Origin: Eubacteriales bacterium
GTDB taxonomy: Bacteria; Bacillota; Clostridia; Lachnospirales; Lachnospiraceae
Reading direction: 5' to 3'
DNA: 32,464 bases
Assembly: GCA_030526005.1 (NCBI GenBank)
Contig: JAUNDP010000023.1
Coordinates: forward strand, 1-32,464
Part shown: piece by piece, positions 1-7,826 of the stretch
How positions within the stretch are numbered: the stretch's first letter is position 1
Layout: the number at the start of each line of letters is the position of its first letter
The notes under the pieces: generated by a model
What the model saw: the letters and a program-made list of their open reading frames with translations, nothing else
Database searches by the model: none
What the model was told of the DNA's origin: nothing
Translations under genes and position numbers: made by a program

Positions 1-50
1 TAGATTGATTATATCTTATTAGCCACTCCTGTTACAACTCTATTATAGCA

Positions 51-1088
51 CTACACTTGTTTCTCCAGTTTATATTTCAGGAAATTACGGAACATACCAA
101 ACCCATTATCCTGTTGGTTTTTAGCCAGTTTAAGGCACTGTCCTAACGCACGGAGATCGAGATCTTCCACGCAGACGGCATCATAATCCCGGGCGATATG
201 GTAACTCAGTTTATGTAGCCAGTCCAGACGCTGGTTAGCAATCTTCATCTGTAATTTGCTGACTTTGAGTTTTTGCTTCTTCCACCGGTTGGAACCTATT
301 TCGCGGCGAGACAATATGCGTTGTTCTTTTGCCAGTTTTTCTTCGGATTTTCGGTAGTAATGAGGATAGTTGGCTTTCCTGCCCTCACTGTCTGCATAGA
401 AATCTGCCTGCGAATAATCCAGCCCAAGGACTTTTTCAGACACTTTCTGTTCCACATGGATTGTATATTGCGCACACAAAGACACATGGAAATTGCCTCG
501 GCAATCCATGGAAATGGTGGCATTTTTGATAATAGCATCCTCCGGAAGAGGACGGTGTTGCTTCACCTTAACAGGTGTTTTCAGTTTTGGAATGGATAAC
601 ATTCCATTCTTCAAAGTAATGAAATGCCAATCCTTCTCCTTTCCAGCCTGGTTATTGGTTGTGTAGGAAAAATCGTTGTTTTTCTTACTTTTGAAACGAG
701 GCATTCCTTTTAAGTCACGAAAAGTGGGTTCTATGTTTAATGTCCGTTTCCGTTTTAAGCTGCCTTTCGTAAAAGATTTTTTGTCGGATTTTTCGTTGAA
801 TCGGTTTACGGCAGCTTTGAAGTTCAAACCCACATTACATAATGCCAGGCTATCGGTATCTTTCAGGAATGGATAGACTTTCTTCATTTCTGCCGGAGAA
901 TCCAATGGAATCTCCTTTAGGTTGATATAACCGTTTTCATAACCGATGGAATTCAAATACGTATAAAGGGTGTCAACATAGTGGTTGTACAGTTTCCGGG
1001 CACAGCCAAAAGCCTGCAGAAAGTATTGTTTCTGTTCTGCAGTCGGAATAATTTTGAATTTGTAGCCTTTGTTGATGATTGTTTCCAC
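51..1088 (-). pseudogene. tnpB: Truncated TnpB (IS605 OrfB) RNA-guided nuclease homologue
   Basis: TnpB proteins are RNA-guided DNA nucleases of IS200/IS605 elements, usually about 370-420 residues. This frame encodes 345. Visible are the N-terminal OrfB helix-turn-helix region (about 1-110), the RuvC-I aspartate in GLDYSQ (D224) and the RuvC-II glutamate in VCVEDLDL (E308). The frame ends right after FRNFLKYKLEKQV, where relatives continue into a CxxC...CxxC zinc ribbon and the RuvC-III aspartate, so both are absent and nuclease activity is not expected. The start is GTG, eight bases after a GAAAGGAG ribosome site at 1098-1105. That site follows the stop of the AbrB-like gene at once, suggesting translational coupling. 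Truncation by a secondary insertion or deletion is inferred; the missing part may lie outside the window. Confidence 0.85.
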
Positions 1089-1105
1089 TATGCTGACTCC
1101 TTTCG

Positions 1106-1291
1106 TTAAGATGGATCCGTTTCAATGATAATCCGTTTGTTCTCATAAGAGATTTTTACATCACGCGCTTCCCTTGAAATGCCCATATCCCGAGCCCATA
1201 CTGTCGGTATATTGAGACGGAAACCCTCGGCATTTTTACTTGAGGTTCCTCCGGGTGATGTAATAATCATTTTGACTTTTCTAGTTTCCAT
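1106..1291 (-). CDS. Small AbrB/SpoVT-like DNA-binding protein inside the IS
   Basis: This 61-residue protein starts at an ATG seven bases after a GGAGGG site (1299-1304). An upstream extension of the same frame would overlap tnpA and has no better start. The pattern VKMIITSPGG...FRLNIPTVWARDMGI...VKISYENKRIIIE resembles the swapped-hairpin AbrB/SpoVT/MazE fold (residues about 6-57): a beta strand, an IP-x-x-W/R-x-x-x-GI turn, then a strand pair ending in hydrophobics. Such proteins bind DNA as dimers. The gene sits 53 nt after tnpA and 17 nt before tnpB, so it belongs to the element. A role as a regulator of the IS is inference; an antitoxin is less likely because no toxin is adjacent. Confidence 0.65.
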   Translation of the reverse strand: METRKVKMIITSPGGTSSKNAEGFRLNIPTVWARDMGISREARDVKISYENKRIIIETDPS

Positions 1292-1344
1292 ACAAAAACC
1301 TCCCTGTAGGTATATATTACCATGTTGGGAACGAATTATCAAGA

Positions 1345-1755
1345 TTATCCTTGGTTTTCGATATATTCTTTGAGGATTTTCTCGCTGACATTGCCAGCCG
1401 AACAGATGAAGTAACCATTGGTCCAAAAGGTGTGTTCCTTCCAGAAACACTTTTTGAGATAGGCAGGATGCAGTTTCCAGATGTGGTAGGCGGTATAACT
1501 TTTCATCAGCTTGATGATATCGGACAGGGATTTTTTGGTGTCGGTTTCGATCATGTAGTGGATATGGTCTTTGTCAGTTTCCATGTATCGGATGAGAATG
1601 TGGTGCTTGTCGCAGATTTTCTGGGAGAGGCGTTTGATATCCGAGGCAATACGTGGGGAAGCCAGAAGTTTTTTGCGGTATTTGCAAACAAAAATCACGT
1701 GGTATTGAAGCAGATATTTACGGCGGTTATTGCCGTTCCAAGAATTATTTGTCAT
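1345..1755 (-). CDS. tnpA: IS200-type Y1 HUH transposase TnpA
   Basis: This is a 136-residue single-strand transposase of the Y1_Tnp (IS200) family, about 130-155 residues in relatives, so full length. The HUH metal-binding pair is in DHIHYMIE (H64 and H66). The C-terminal helix carries the catalytic tyrosine in the pattern YIENQ (Y131 with Q135), matching the family's YxxxQ signature. Proteins of this type act as dimers, cutting and joining single-stranded ends next to subterminal hairpins without duplicating target DNA. The ATG at 1753-1755 follows a purine-rich GGAAGGTG site. All key residues are present, so the enzyme looks functional even though the tnpB partner is broken. It could in principle mobilise any segment between compatible ends. 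Confidence 0.93.
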   Translation of the reverse strand: MTNNSWNGNNRRKYLLQYHVIFVCKYRKKLLASPRIASDIKRLSQKICDKHHILIRYMETDKDHIHYMIETDTKKSLSDIIKLMKSYTAYHIWKLHPAYLKKCFWKEHTFWTNGYFICSAGNVSEKILKEYIENQG

Positions 1756-1791
1756 AGAATCACCTTCCTTTGAAGGTATTATAAGGCGGAC

Positions 1792-1853
1792 GCATCTTAG
1801 GATGCTAGTAGTTTTTTTTTGCTATCCATCCCATCAGCTAAAGCGAATGGGAT
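1792..1853 (-). repeat. Subterminal hairpins of the IS200/IS605 end upstream of tnpA
   Basis: Two inverted repeats lie between the tnpA start and the ecfT terminator. The inner is GCATC-TTAG-GATGC at 1792-1805. The outer pairs ATCCCAT (1828-1834) with ATGGGAT (1847-1853) around a 12-base loop in which a further GC/GC step can pair. Y1 transposases recognise such imperfect hairpins near element tips. The outer one lies about 12 bases from the inferred tip. Assignment as the left end is inference from position. Confidence 0.6.
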
Positions 1854-1867
1854 TTTCGCACGAGAAT

Positions 1868-1914
1868 TTAAAAAACAGTCTGCCTCACATCAAAAATACT
1901 ATGGAGCAGACTGT
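1868..1914 (-). terminator. Rho-independent terminator of ecfA1-ecfA2-ecfT
   Basis: A perfect 9-bp stem pairs ACAGTCTGC (1875-1883) with GCAGACTGT (1906-1914). On the minus strand it is followed directly by a run of T. It begins 7 nt past the ecfT stop codon and ends transcription of the ECF transporter operon before the insertion sequence. Confidence 0.85.
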
Positions 1915-1921
1915 CTTATTT

Positions 1922-2722
1922 TTATACAAATTTTACGACACAGATCATCATTACAAGGTACAGAGCAATGATGCCATATGCGATTTTATCCCTGTTTTTG
2001 TAAACCAGGGGCTTCATTTTCGTTCTTCCATCGCCTCCGCGATATCCCCTTGCTTCCATCGCCATCGCCAGATCATTAGAACGGCGGAATGCCGAGATAA
2101 ACAAAGGCACTAAAAGCGGCACAAGACTCTTTGCCTTTTTAATCAATCCGCCGCTTTCAAAATCAGCGCCTCTTGCCATCTGCGCTTTCATAATTTTATC
2201 TGTCTCCTCCAGTAAGATCGGAATAAAACGCAGAGCAATCGACATAATCATCGAAATCTCATGAACAGGAACTTTTATTTTTTTCAAAGGATTCAGTCCC
2301 TTTTCCAGACCATCTGTCAGATGATTCGGCGTTGTCGTCAGTGTCAGCACAGACGAACCGATAATCAGATACATCAGTCGAAAAATCATAAAGACTGCAG
2401 TCACGACTCCTTCTTTCGTGATTCTCAGCTTCCAGATCTGTATCAACGTCTCTCCCGGTGTCAGAAACAAGTTAAAGATTACCGTGATCAAAAGCAGAAT
2501 CACGATAGACTTCAGACCTCTGATCATAAATTTAAACGGTACTTTAGAAATTTTAATCACTGCTGCCAACACGAAAGTTGCCAGCACATATCCAACCCAT
2601 GAGCGAAATACAAACAGGGATATAATAAAGACAATCGTCCCCACTAATTTTACTCTTGGATCTAATTTATGGATGACGGAATCCGTCGGATAATATTGAC
2701 CTATTGTAATATCTCTTATCAT
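1922..2722 (-). CDS. ecfT: Energy-coupling factor transporter membrane subunit EcfT
   Basis: EcfT is the integral membrane scaffold of group II ECF vitamin and micronutrient transporters. It couples two ATPases (EcfA1, EcfA2) to exchangeable substrate-binding S components. The 266 residues fit the family. Hydrophobic segments are seen near residues 27-57, 70-88, 106-130 and 245-264. The two coupling-helix Ala-Arg-Gly motifs that dock into the ATPases are present, in QMARGADF (183-185) and MEARGYRG (224-226). The gene is last in the operon, 7 nt after ecfA2, and ends 7 nt before a strong terminator. No S component gene is in the window, as expected for group II systems whose S proteins are encoded elsewhere. 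Substrate therefore cannot be assigned. Confidence 0.95.
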   Translation of the reverse strand: MIRDITIGQYYPTDSVIHKLDPRVKLVGTIVFIISLFVFRSWVGYVLATFVLAAVIKISKVPFKFMIRGLKSIVILLLITVIFNLFLTPGETLIQIWKLRITKEGVVTAVFMIFRLMYLIIGSSVLTLTTTPNHLTDGLEKGLNPLKKIKVPVHEISMIMSIALRFIPILLEETDKIMKAQMARGADFESGGLIKKAKSLVPLLVPLFISAFRRSNDLAMAMEARGYRGGDGRTKMKPLVYKNRDKIAYGIIALYLVMMICVVKFV

Positions 2723-2729
2723 ACGCTCT

Positions 2730-3578
2730 CTACTTTCCCAATGACTTTAAAATCGCATTTTTTGCTTCCTCTACCGTTGTGACATCTGCATTGATTTTCC
2801 ATCCTTTTTCTTCCAGTTCTTTTACCACATAAGTCACTTTCGGTGCAGCAAGCCCGATCTGTTCCAGCTCCTTGTAATGCAAAAATACCTCTTTCGGAGT
2901 CCCATCCAGCATAACCTTTCCCTTGTTCATCACAATAATTCGATCCACATAATTTGCGACATCTTCCATACTGTGAGAGACTAAAATCACAGTAATCTTT
3001 CTCTCTTCGTGTAATTTTGCAACCTGATCTAAAATCTCATCTCTTCCTTTTGGGTCAAGTCCTGCCGTCGGCTCATCCAGAACAAGCACTTCAGGGTGCA
3101 TTGCAAGAATCCCCGCAATCGCCACACGTCTTTTCTGTCCGCCTGACAGCTCAAATGGAGATTTTTGATAATACTCTTCTGACAGTCCAACCTGTCTCAG
3201 AGCTTCCTCTGCTCTTTGTTTTACTTCTTCTTCCGAAAGTCCTTCATTTTTCGGTCCAAAGCAGACATCGTCAAACACCGTAGCCTCAAACAGCTGATAT
3301 TCCGGATATTGAAATACAAGACCTACTTTTTCCCGAAGCTTTCTCATTTCAAATTTTTCATCGTAGATGCACTGGTCATTGTAAAAAATCTTTCCTGATG
3401 TTCCTTTTAACAGCCCGTTCAGATGTTGAATCAACGTCGATTTTCCCGATCCGGTATGCCCGATAATCCCGATAAACTGTCCATCCGGAATCATCAGATG
3501 AATGTGATCCAAAGCTCTTTTTTCAAAGGCATCTCCTTCACTGTACACATAAGACAGATCTTCTATTTTAATTGCCAT
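2730..3578 (-). CDS. ecfA2: ECF transporter ATPase EcfA2
   Basis: This is the second ABC ATPase of the ECF module, 282 residues from the chosen ATG at 3576-3578. That start has an AAAGGGG site and overlaps the end of ecfA1 by 11 nt, a typical coupled arrangement; an upstream in-frame extension of 14 residues lies wholly inside ecfA1 and is rejected. Walker A is GHTGSGKST (40-48), the Q-loop is [11 protein letters not shown] (88-98), the signature is LSGGQKRR (144-151) and Walker B is VLVLDEP (164-170), with a switch histidine in SHSMED. The YPEYQLFE Q-loop is typical of EcfA2 rather than EcfA1. It heterodimerises with EcfA1 to power EcfT-bound S components. Confidence 0.95.
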   Translation of the reverse strand: MAIKIEDLSYVYSEGDAFEKRALDHIHLMIPDGQFIGIIGHTGSGKSTLIQHLNGLLKGTSGKIFYNDQCIYDEKFEMRKLREKVGLVFQYPEYQLFEATVFDDVCFGPKNEGLSEEEVKQRAEEALRQVGLSEEYYQKSPFELSGGQKRRVAIAGILAMHPEVLVLDEPTAGLDPKGRDEILDQVAKLHEERKITVILVSHSMEDVANYVDRIIVMNKGKVMLDGTPKEVFLHYKELEQIGLAAPKVTYVVKELEEKGWKINADVTTVEEAKNAILKSLGK

Positions 3579-4446
3579 ACTGTGCCCCTTTCTGTTTTCG
3601 AATGTTCTCAAGCTCCTCAATTAATTCTTCTGTCGTCAGAACACAGTCCGGTAAAGGCAGCCCTGCCACCCGAAGCTCGTATGCAAGCAGTGTCACCTGC
3701 GGAACATCAAGCCTGTATTTTTTCAGCTGTTCCACCTCTGCAAATACTTCTCTCGGCGTCCCCTGCATCACAATTTTTCCTTTGTCCATCACGAAGACTT
3801 TATCTGCGCCGATCACCTCTTCCATATAATGGGTAATCAAGATGACCGTCACTCCTTCTTTTTTATTCAATTCCTGTACGGTGCGGATGACTTCTTTTCT
3901 TCCATTTGGGTCTAGCATTGCCGTCGGTTCATCCAGAACAATACATTTCGGCCGCATCGCCACAACCCCTGCGATTGCCACTCTCTGTTTCTGTCCGCCT
4001 GACAATTTATTCGGTGAATTTTTTCGATATTCCCACATACCGACGGATTTCAGACTCTTCTCGACACGTTCCCAGATTTCCGGAGTCGGCACTCCCATAT
4101 TTTCCGGTCCGAATCCCACATCCTCCTCCACGACCGTTCCTATGATCTGGTTATCCGGATTTTGGAATACCATCCCTGCTGTCTGTCGGATCGGCCAGAT
4201 ATTTTCTTCTTTTTTTGTATCTTTTCCGTCCACATACAAAGTACCTTCTGTCGGAGTCAAGATGGCATTCATCTGTTTTGCAAGTGTTGATTTTCCTGAT
4301 CCGTTGTGACCTAAGATTGCAATAAACTGTCCTGGCAGAACATCCAAGTCCACCCCGTCAATCGCACGCACAACCGATTCCACACTTCCTTCTTCACTGT
4401 ATTTGGCATATTCAAATACCAGCTTTGCCGCTTCAATTATTCCCAT
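3568..4446 (-). CDS. ecfA1: ECF transporter ATPase EcfA1
   Basis: This is the first ABC ATPase of the ECF module, 292 residues. Walker A is GHNGSGKST (46-54), the Q-loop is VFQNPDNQ (93-100), the signature is LSGGQKQR (148-155), Walker B is CIVLDEPT (168-175) and the H-loop histidine is in ITHYMEE (H206). The NPDNQ Q-loop and the [12 protein letters not shown] segment are characteristic of EcfA1. The gene is first in the three-gene operon and has its own promoter about 70 nt upstream. In many Firmicutes this operon follows rplQ directly. Here about 15.6 kb of other genes intervene, so it depends on that separate promoter. Confidence 0.95.
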   Translation of the reverse strand: MGIIEAAKLVFEYAKYSEEGSVESVVRAIDGVDLDVLPGQFIAILGHNGSGKSTLAKQMNAILTPTEGTLYVDGKDTKKEENIWPIRQTAGMVFQNPDNQIIGTVVEEDVGFGPENMGVPTPEIWERVEKSLKSVGMWEYRKNSPNKLSGGQKQRVAIAGVVAMRPKCIVLDEPTAMLDPNGRKEVIRTVQELNKKEGVTVILITHYMEEVIGADKVFVMDKGKIVMQGTPREVFAEVEQLKKYRLDVPQVTLLAYELRVAGLPLPDCVLTTEELIEELENIRKQKGAQYGN

Positions 4447-4515
4447 TTCTGTTACCTCATCCTTTCAGATTTTCTCCTGTTTTTCGAGTGCAACGAAGGT
4501 TTGCAGTTCTCGTTC

Positions 4516-4544
4516 ATTATACACATTTCCTTTTTTGTGCGCAA
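4516..4544 (-). promoter_or_regulatory. Promoter of the ecfA1-ecfA2-ecfT operon
   Basis: On the minus strand a perfect TATAAT (4516-4521) is preceded by a 17-nt spacer and TTGCGC (4539-4544). A TTGACA lies a few bases further up (4546-4551) but at 24 nt spacing, too far for a normal sigma-A promoter. The inferred start is about 65 nt before ecfA1. The 150-nt gap holds no other gene. Confidence 0.55.
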
Positions 4545-4596
4545 GTGTCAATCCCTGTATCTTCTTCTTTCTTTTTCAGGTACCGTCTTTTCATTT

Positions 4597-5403
4597 TCAT
4601 AAATTTTTTGAGAACCAGCAGACCTTCCCTTCTCTTTTTATTTGAAATCCCAGTTTTTTCGCCAATTCTTTCGATGCTATATTTTCTTTGTCTGTTTTCA
4701 GATAGACACATTTCTCCCCTGTCTCTTCTTTTATATAGTTTAAAATTGCGCTGGCTGCCTCAAAAGCATACCCTTTTCTCTGCCATTGTTTTCCTATGAT
4801 ATATCCGATTTCTAAAACAACCTTTCCCTCCCACTCTTCATTTTCAACACCGACTCTTCCAATCACTCTCCCACTTTTTTTCTCTGTCACTGTCCACATC
4901 CCATACCCGTAAAATCCATAAATTTTCTGAAAATAATCTTTCAGAATTTCTCTTTCTTCTTCGATCTCTTCCGGAAGTTGTTCCAAATATGCTCCATTGC
5001 CATTTCCATAAATCTGATAAAACGCTTTTGCATCCTCTGGAATGGTCTCCCGCACTTGAAGACGCTCGGTCTCTAAAATCACAGCCGGTATCTCATAATG
5101 GCGATTGTATACCGATTCACACAGCTCGCTGTCAACTGCATCCTCTGTGTCTGTCACACAATCTGCCCCATAAATTCGTTTTTCCATTGTCTCAATACCG
5201 ATACACGGATATCCTGACTCCTTGGCAATTTTCATTTCTTCCTCATTGTCTGTTATACACAGAAGGTTCCTCTCTCCCCTCTTCAGTCTGTATAATGTAT
5301 ACCATAAAATGTGATATCCTGCATCCTGCAAATCCGTGATCCAATTCTTTTCTTCTTTTTCTCGCCATTTTTCCTCCAGATTTTTTCCTATCCAAAGATC
5401 CAT
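4597..5403 (-). CDS. GNAT acetyltransferase with an extra N-terminal HAD-like domain
   Basis: The C-terminal part (about residues 108-266) is a RimJ/RimL-like GCN5-related N-acetyltransferase. It opens with LETERLQVRE and carries the acetyl-CoA loop in GKQWQRKGYAFEAA (205-218) and the late KLGFQ motif (250-254). These enzymes transfer acetyl groups from acetyl-CoA to amines of proteins or small molecules; this one's substrate is unknown. The first about 105 residues do not belong to that fold. The stretch LLCITDNEEE...GYPCIGIE...YGADCVTD...VYNRHYEIP resembles the cap and tail of a HAD-type phosphatase, but no DxDx(T/V) nucleophile motif is present, so catalysis by that part is unlikely. Family-level assignment of the N-terminal domain is inference. 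The gene is transcribed alone. Confidence 0.75.
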   Translation of the reverse strand: MDLWIGKNLEEKWREKEEKNWITDLQDAGYHILWYTLYRLKRGERNLLCITDNEEEMKIAKESGYPCIGIETMEKRIYGADCVTDTEDAVDSELCESVYNRHYEIPAVILETERLQVRETIPEDAKAFYQIYGNGNGAYLEQLPEEIEEEREILKDYFQKIYGFYGYGMWTVTEKKSGRVIGRVGVENEEWEGKVVLEIGYIIGKQWQRKGYAFEAASAILNYIKEETGEKCVYLKTDKENIASKELAKKLGFQIKREGKVCWFSKNL

Positions 5404-5435
5404 GCAGCCCGCTCACCTTTCTCTTCTTTTTTCCC

Positions 5436-5464
5436 ATTGTATTCATTTTTTTCTTTTTACACAA
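5436..5464 (-). promoter_or_regulatory. Promoter of the GNAT gene
   Basis: On the minus strand, TTGTGT (5459-5464) and TACAAT (5436-5441) are separated by 17 nt. The inferred start lies about 25 nt before the ATG, leaving room for the GGTGAG-like ribosome site near 5410. Confidence 0.5.
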
Positions 5465-5554
5465 CCTGTTTCTATCTTTTTTGACATACTTCTCTGTACT
5501 TCCTTTCCTTGCCTGTTTTTTTCTCTCCTGTTTCTTTATACCGAAATATAAGAC

Positions 5555-5607
5555 AAAAACCTCCCCGGCTGAAAGTATTTTTCTTTCATCCGGAGAGGTT
5601 TTTTTAA
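5555..5607 (-). terminator. Terminator after the sigma/anti-sigma operon
   Basis: A long hairpin pairs AACCTC...CCGG with CCGG...GAGGTT, with an additional GAAAG/CTTTC helix inside. It has A/T runs on both sides, so it can act in either direction. It lies about 70 nt beyond the stop of the 469-residue membrane protein. The surrounding 5404-5674 stretch has only this terminator and the GNAT promoter. Confidence 0.8.
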
Positions 5608-5674
5608 TCTTTATACCTATGATCCTTCAACAACGAGTATTTTTATTTTTTATTTCTTATCTTATTTCTTCTTG

Positions 5675-7084
5675 TTATTTACTGAGTCCCAGATCTACAA
5701 AATATTGATTTCCTTCCATATACTCCGCCGGTATTCTCAGATACGTCCGATCCATCTGATCTTTATCTACCAGAAACAGCATCGTAAAATTCAATTCCTC
5801 ATCTGCCTTTATATTTCTCCACAGCGCCTGCTTTTGTCCGGTGATCCCTTCAAAATTCTGCCGTGCGTCGAAATAAACCTGAAATTCATTCAAGATATAA
5901 TCTGCCACCGGATAGTATGTCGTTCTTGGCATTCTATATTCTTCTCCCACCTTTTCCAATGACTGCATTCCAAAATAAAATGGGCTGTACAAATCTTTCT
6001 CTGAAATATTCTTTGCACGCATCTTCACTTCCAAAAAGATCTGCTCTGCCTGCTCTTCATCGGAAGAATCTGGATTCTCTCCCTCATAGACAGGCTGTCT
6101 CCAGTAAGGCTTCACCGTTCCGTCTTCATTTAAATATGGCAGGACTTCTTCTTCATAATTTACAAAAAATTGGGGATCGTATTCTTTGCACGAAGCGACA
6201 TACTTTGCAGATTCCACTGTAAATTCAATCTCGCCTTCCTCCACTTTCGCACAGAATGGTTCTTGCAGTTTCAGGATGCTTCCCTCCGGAAGAACATCGC
6301 CATTGCTTAGAGCTTCCCCTTCTTCTGTCTCAACGGAATCTACATTATAGGCGATCATCTGAATCAGATCTTTCGTTTCATACTGATGCTGTTCCCATCC
6401 ATATTCCTTCTCCCCTGTGTTTGTCACTTTCAATCCTTCTGCAATCTTTTTTGCCTCATCCGTTGAAATATCATCTGTCGTAAATAATGAGATTACATAT
6501 CCCTCTTCCATATTGAATAAGAACATTGGATTAAAATAGGAACCATGGCTGGCTTTTTTCGTAAAGATATACGCGTCCATCCCATTGATCGTCGTCTCTT
6601 CTATGGTCTCAACATTCCAGATCTCTGTCACTCCTCCATTTTTTGAAGCCCATACAGCTGTATTTTCTACAAACGGTGTGATGACGCTTTCTATTCCTGG
6701 CTTTGGCCCATCTTTACGATATTTTCCGCCCACTTCTTCATATCCTTCTGGCAGATACGTCACTTCCAGATCAAAGATATCATAGCATGGCTCATATCCT
6801 TCCAGATTGAATACGCCCAGAATCTCTTCATCATTTTTTGTAAATGAAAAAAACTGATTCGATGCCACGGTCCCGATCGTCGTTCCCATGACCAGCATTG
6901 CTGCTGCCGCAATGACAGCAAATCTTCTCTTTCTTCGCTTTATGAAAGTAAAATCCGGCTGTTCCGATTTTTTTCTCATGCTTTCTTCCCTCACCTTCTG
7001 ATAAGCGCCCTGAATCTTTGTCTCCACCTGTTCGGAAAGTACAATGTCAGAACGCAGTCCTTTTTTTATTTCCTTCTCGTTCAT
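5675..7084 (-). CDS. Membrane partner of the ECF sigma factor (putative anti-sigma, DUF4367-like)
   Basis: This 469-residue protein has a soluble N-terminus (1-52), a basic patch KRRKRR, one transmembrane helix (about 55-75) and a large extracytoplasmic part. The first outer region, with LPEGYEE...VTEIWNVE...NGMDAYIF...GYVISLFTTDDIS, resembles DUF4367, common behind sigma factor genes in Clostridia. The second (about 260-465) has an Ig-like pattern resembling DUF4352/DUF5067 proteins. Its ATG lies 5 nt after the sigma gene's stop, and its GGGAGG site overlaps the last sigma codons, so translation is coupled. By analogy with sigma-V/RsiV-type pairs the short cytoplasmic N-terminus would hold the sigma factor until an external signal arrives. 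That role is inference; no classic zinc anti-sigma motif is seen. Confidence 0.7.
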   Translation of the reverse strand: MNEKEIKKGLRSDIVLSEQVETKIQGAYQKVREESMRKKSEQPDFTFIKRRKRRFAVIAAAAMLVMGTTIGTVASNQFFSFTKNDEEILGVFNLEGYEPCYDIFDLEVTYLPEGYEEVGGKYRKDGPKPGIESVITPFVENTAVWASKNGGVTEIWNVETIEETTINGMDAYIFTKKASHGSYFNPMFLFNMEEGYVISLFTTDDISTDEAKKIAEGLKVTNTGEKEYGWEQHQYETKDLIQMIAYNVDSVETEEGEALSNGDVLPEGSILKLQEPFCAKVEEGEIEFTVESAKYVASCKEYDPQFFVNYEEEVLPYLNEDGTVKPYWRQPVYEGENPDSSDEEQAEQIFLEVKMRAKNISEKDLYSPFYFGMQSLEKVGEEYRMPRTTYYPVADYILNEFQVYFDARQNFEGITGQKQALWRNIKADEELNFTMLFLVDKDQMDRTYLRIPAEYMEGNQYFVDLGLSK

Positions 7085-7089
7085 CTGTT

Positions 7090-7605
7090 TTACCTCCCCG
7101 CGTACATAATTTTCATATCCAGCTGCTCTGCATATCGCTTTCTTCCTCTTTGCAGTCTGGCCTTGACCGTCACTTCTTTCATATCCAGCATTTTTGCAAT
7201 CTCCTTAATGGAAAATCCCTCCACATAGTAGAGGATCAGAACAACCTGATATTTTTCTCCCACCTTTTTTAATGTCTCTAAAAATTCTACATTCTGTCTC
7301 TCTTTATCTTCTGTCGGAATCTCAGTATATTCCTCCATCGGACAGTTTCTGCTCCTCTGTTTCAGCATATCATTGCAGGTATTGATTAAAATTCGGATCA
7401 TCCACGTTTTAAAATATTTTGGCTCTCTCAAATCCTGAATTTTTTCAAAACATGTCAAAATTGTGTCTGCCACCGCATCTGCAGTGTCTTCTTCATTGTG
7501 CAGATATGCTTTTGCGACTTTGTACATATTTACTTTGTGTAATTCTATCAGCTGAATAAACGCTTCTGCATCATTTTCCTGGGCCCTCTTCACTAGTTTT
7601 ATCAA
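7090..7605 (-). CDS. ECF-type RNA polymerase sigma factor
   Basis: This is a 171-residue sigma-70 family factor of the extracytoplasmic function group. Region 2 spans about residues 12-75 (the core-binding and -10 recognition helices, including NEEDTADAVADTIL and KYFKTWMIRILINTC). Region 4 spans about 110-165 with the helix-turn-helix in EGFSIKEIAKMLDMKEVTVK. Region 3 is absent, as expected. The start is TTG at 7603-7605, supported by a strong GGGGGGAG site at 7611-7617; no ATG is near. The downstream gene encodes its membrane partner. A candidate self-promoter lies 50-80 nt upstream. Targets are unknown. Confidence 0.9.
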   Translation of the reverse strand: MIKLVKRAQENDAEAFIQLIELHKVNMYKVAKAYLHNEEDTADAVADTILTCFEKIQDLREPKYFKTWMIRILINTCNDMLKQRSRNCPMEEYTEIPTEDKERQNVEFLETLKKVGEKYQVVLILYYVEGFSIKEIAKMLDMKEVTVKARLQRGRKRYAEQLDMKIMYAGR

Positions 7606-7653
7606 AATGTCTCCCCCCTCTCAAGACCGATCGGATCTTTTGTCTTTTATCTA

Positions 7654-7683
7654 TTAGACGGTTCCTATTATTGAAAAGATACA
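7654..7683 (-). promoter_or_regulatory. Candidate ECF-sigma-dependent autoregulatory promoter
   Basis: On the minus strand CGTCTAA (7654-7660) fits the -10 element seen at many ECF promoters. TGTATC (7678-7683), 17 nt upstream, is a partial match to the TGAAAC -35 type. The spacing to the TTG start is about 49 nt. Autoregulation is common for such factors, but this assignment rests on pattern alone. Confidence 0.35.
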
Positions 7684-7752
7684 TAAAAAATCTGGAATTT
7701 ATAAAACAGCCTTTTCATTTTCTTCCTGTCTTATTTTTATTATACATTATCG

Positions 7753-7787
7753 TCAAAAAAAAGACAGATTCCGAAGAACCTGTCTTT
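7753..7787 (-). terminator. Terminator of adhE
   Basis: AAAGACAG (7760-7767) pairs with CTGTCTTT (7780-7787) around a short loop, followed on the minus strand by eight T residues. It is 40 nt past the adhE stop codon and separates adhE from the sigma factor promoter. Confidence 0.85.
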
Positions 7788-7826
7788 CCTGTCATTGTAT
7801 AAGCTATTTTTATTTATAGTCTGTTT

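Larger units (their letters stand above)
51..1865 (-). mobile_element. IS200/IS605-type insertion sequence, 3' end missing
   Basis: Three minus-strand genes lie in tight order: tnpA (Y1 HUH transposase), a small AbrB-like gene, and a truncated tnpB. The end upstream of tnpA carries inverted repeats at 1792-1805 and 1828-1853, as expected for the subterminal hairpins that single-strand Y1 transposases recognise. The other end is not visible: tnpB stops abruptly at position 51, and the 50 bases to the window edge do not continue the protein in any sensible way. The outer boundary near 1865 is an estimate, placed between the last palindrome and the ecfT terminator that starts at 1875. No target duplication is expected for this family. 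Confidence 0.8.

Noticed and set aside
1-50. The leftmost 50 bases as a CRISPR repeat or an RNA gene
   Set aside because: Only one copy is visible, with no spacer periodicity and no recognisable RNA family; the end of another mobile element is more likely but unproven.
1351-1773. A 140-codon plus-strand frame opposite tnpA
   Set aside because: Mirror of the conserved tnpA reading frame; no ribosome site, and tnpA carries all catalytic residues.
4546-4551. Perfect TTGACA upstream of ecfA1
   Set aside because: It is 24 nt from the TATAAT, outside the 16-18 nt range; TTGCGC at 17 nt was used instead.
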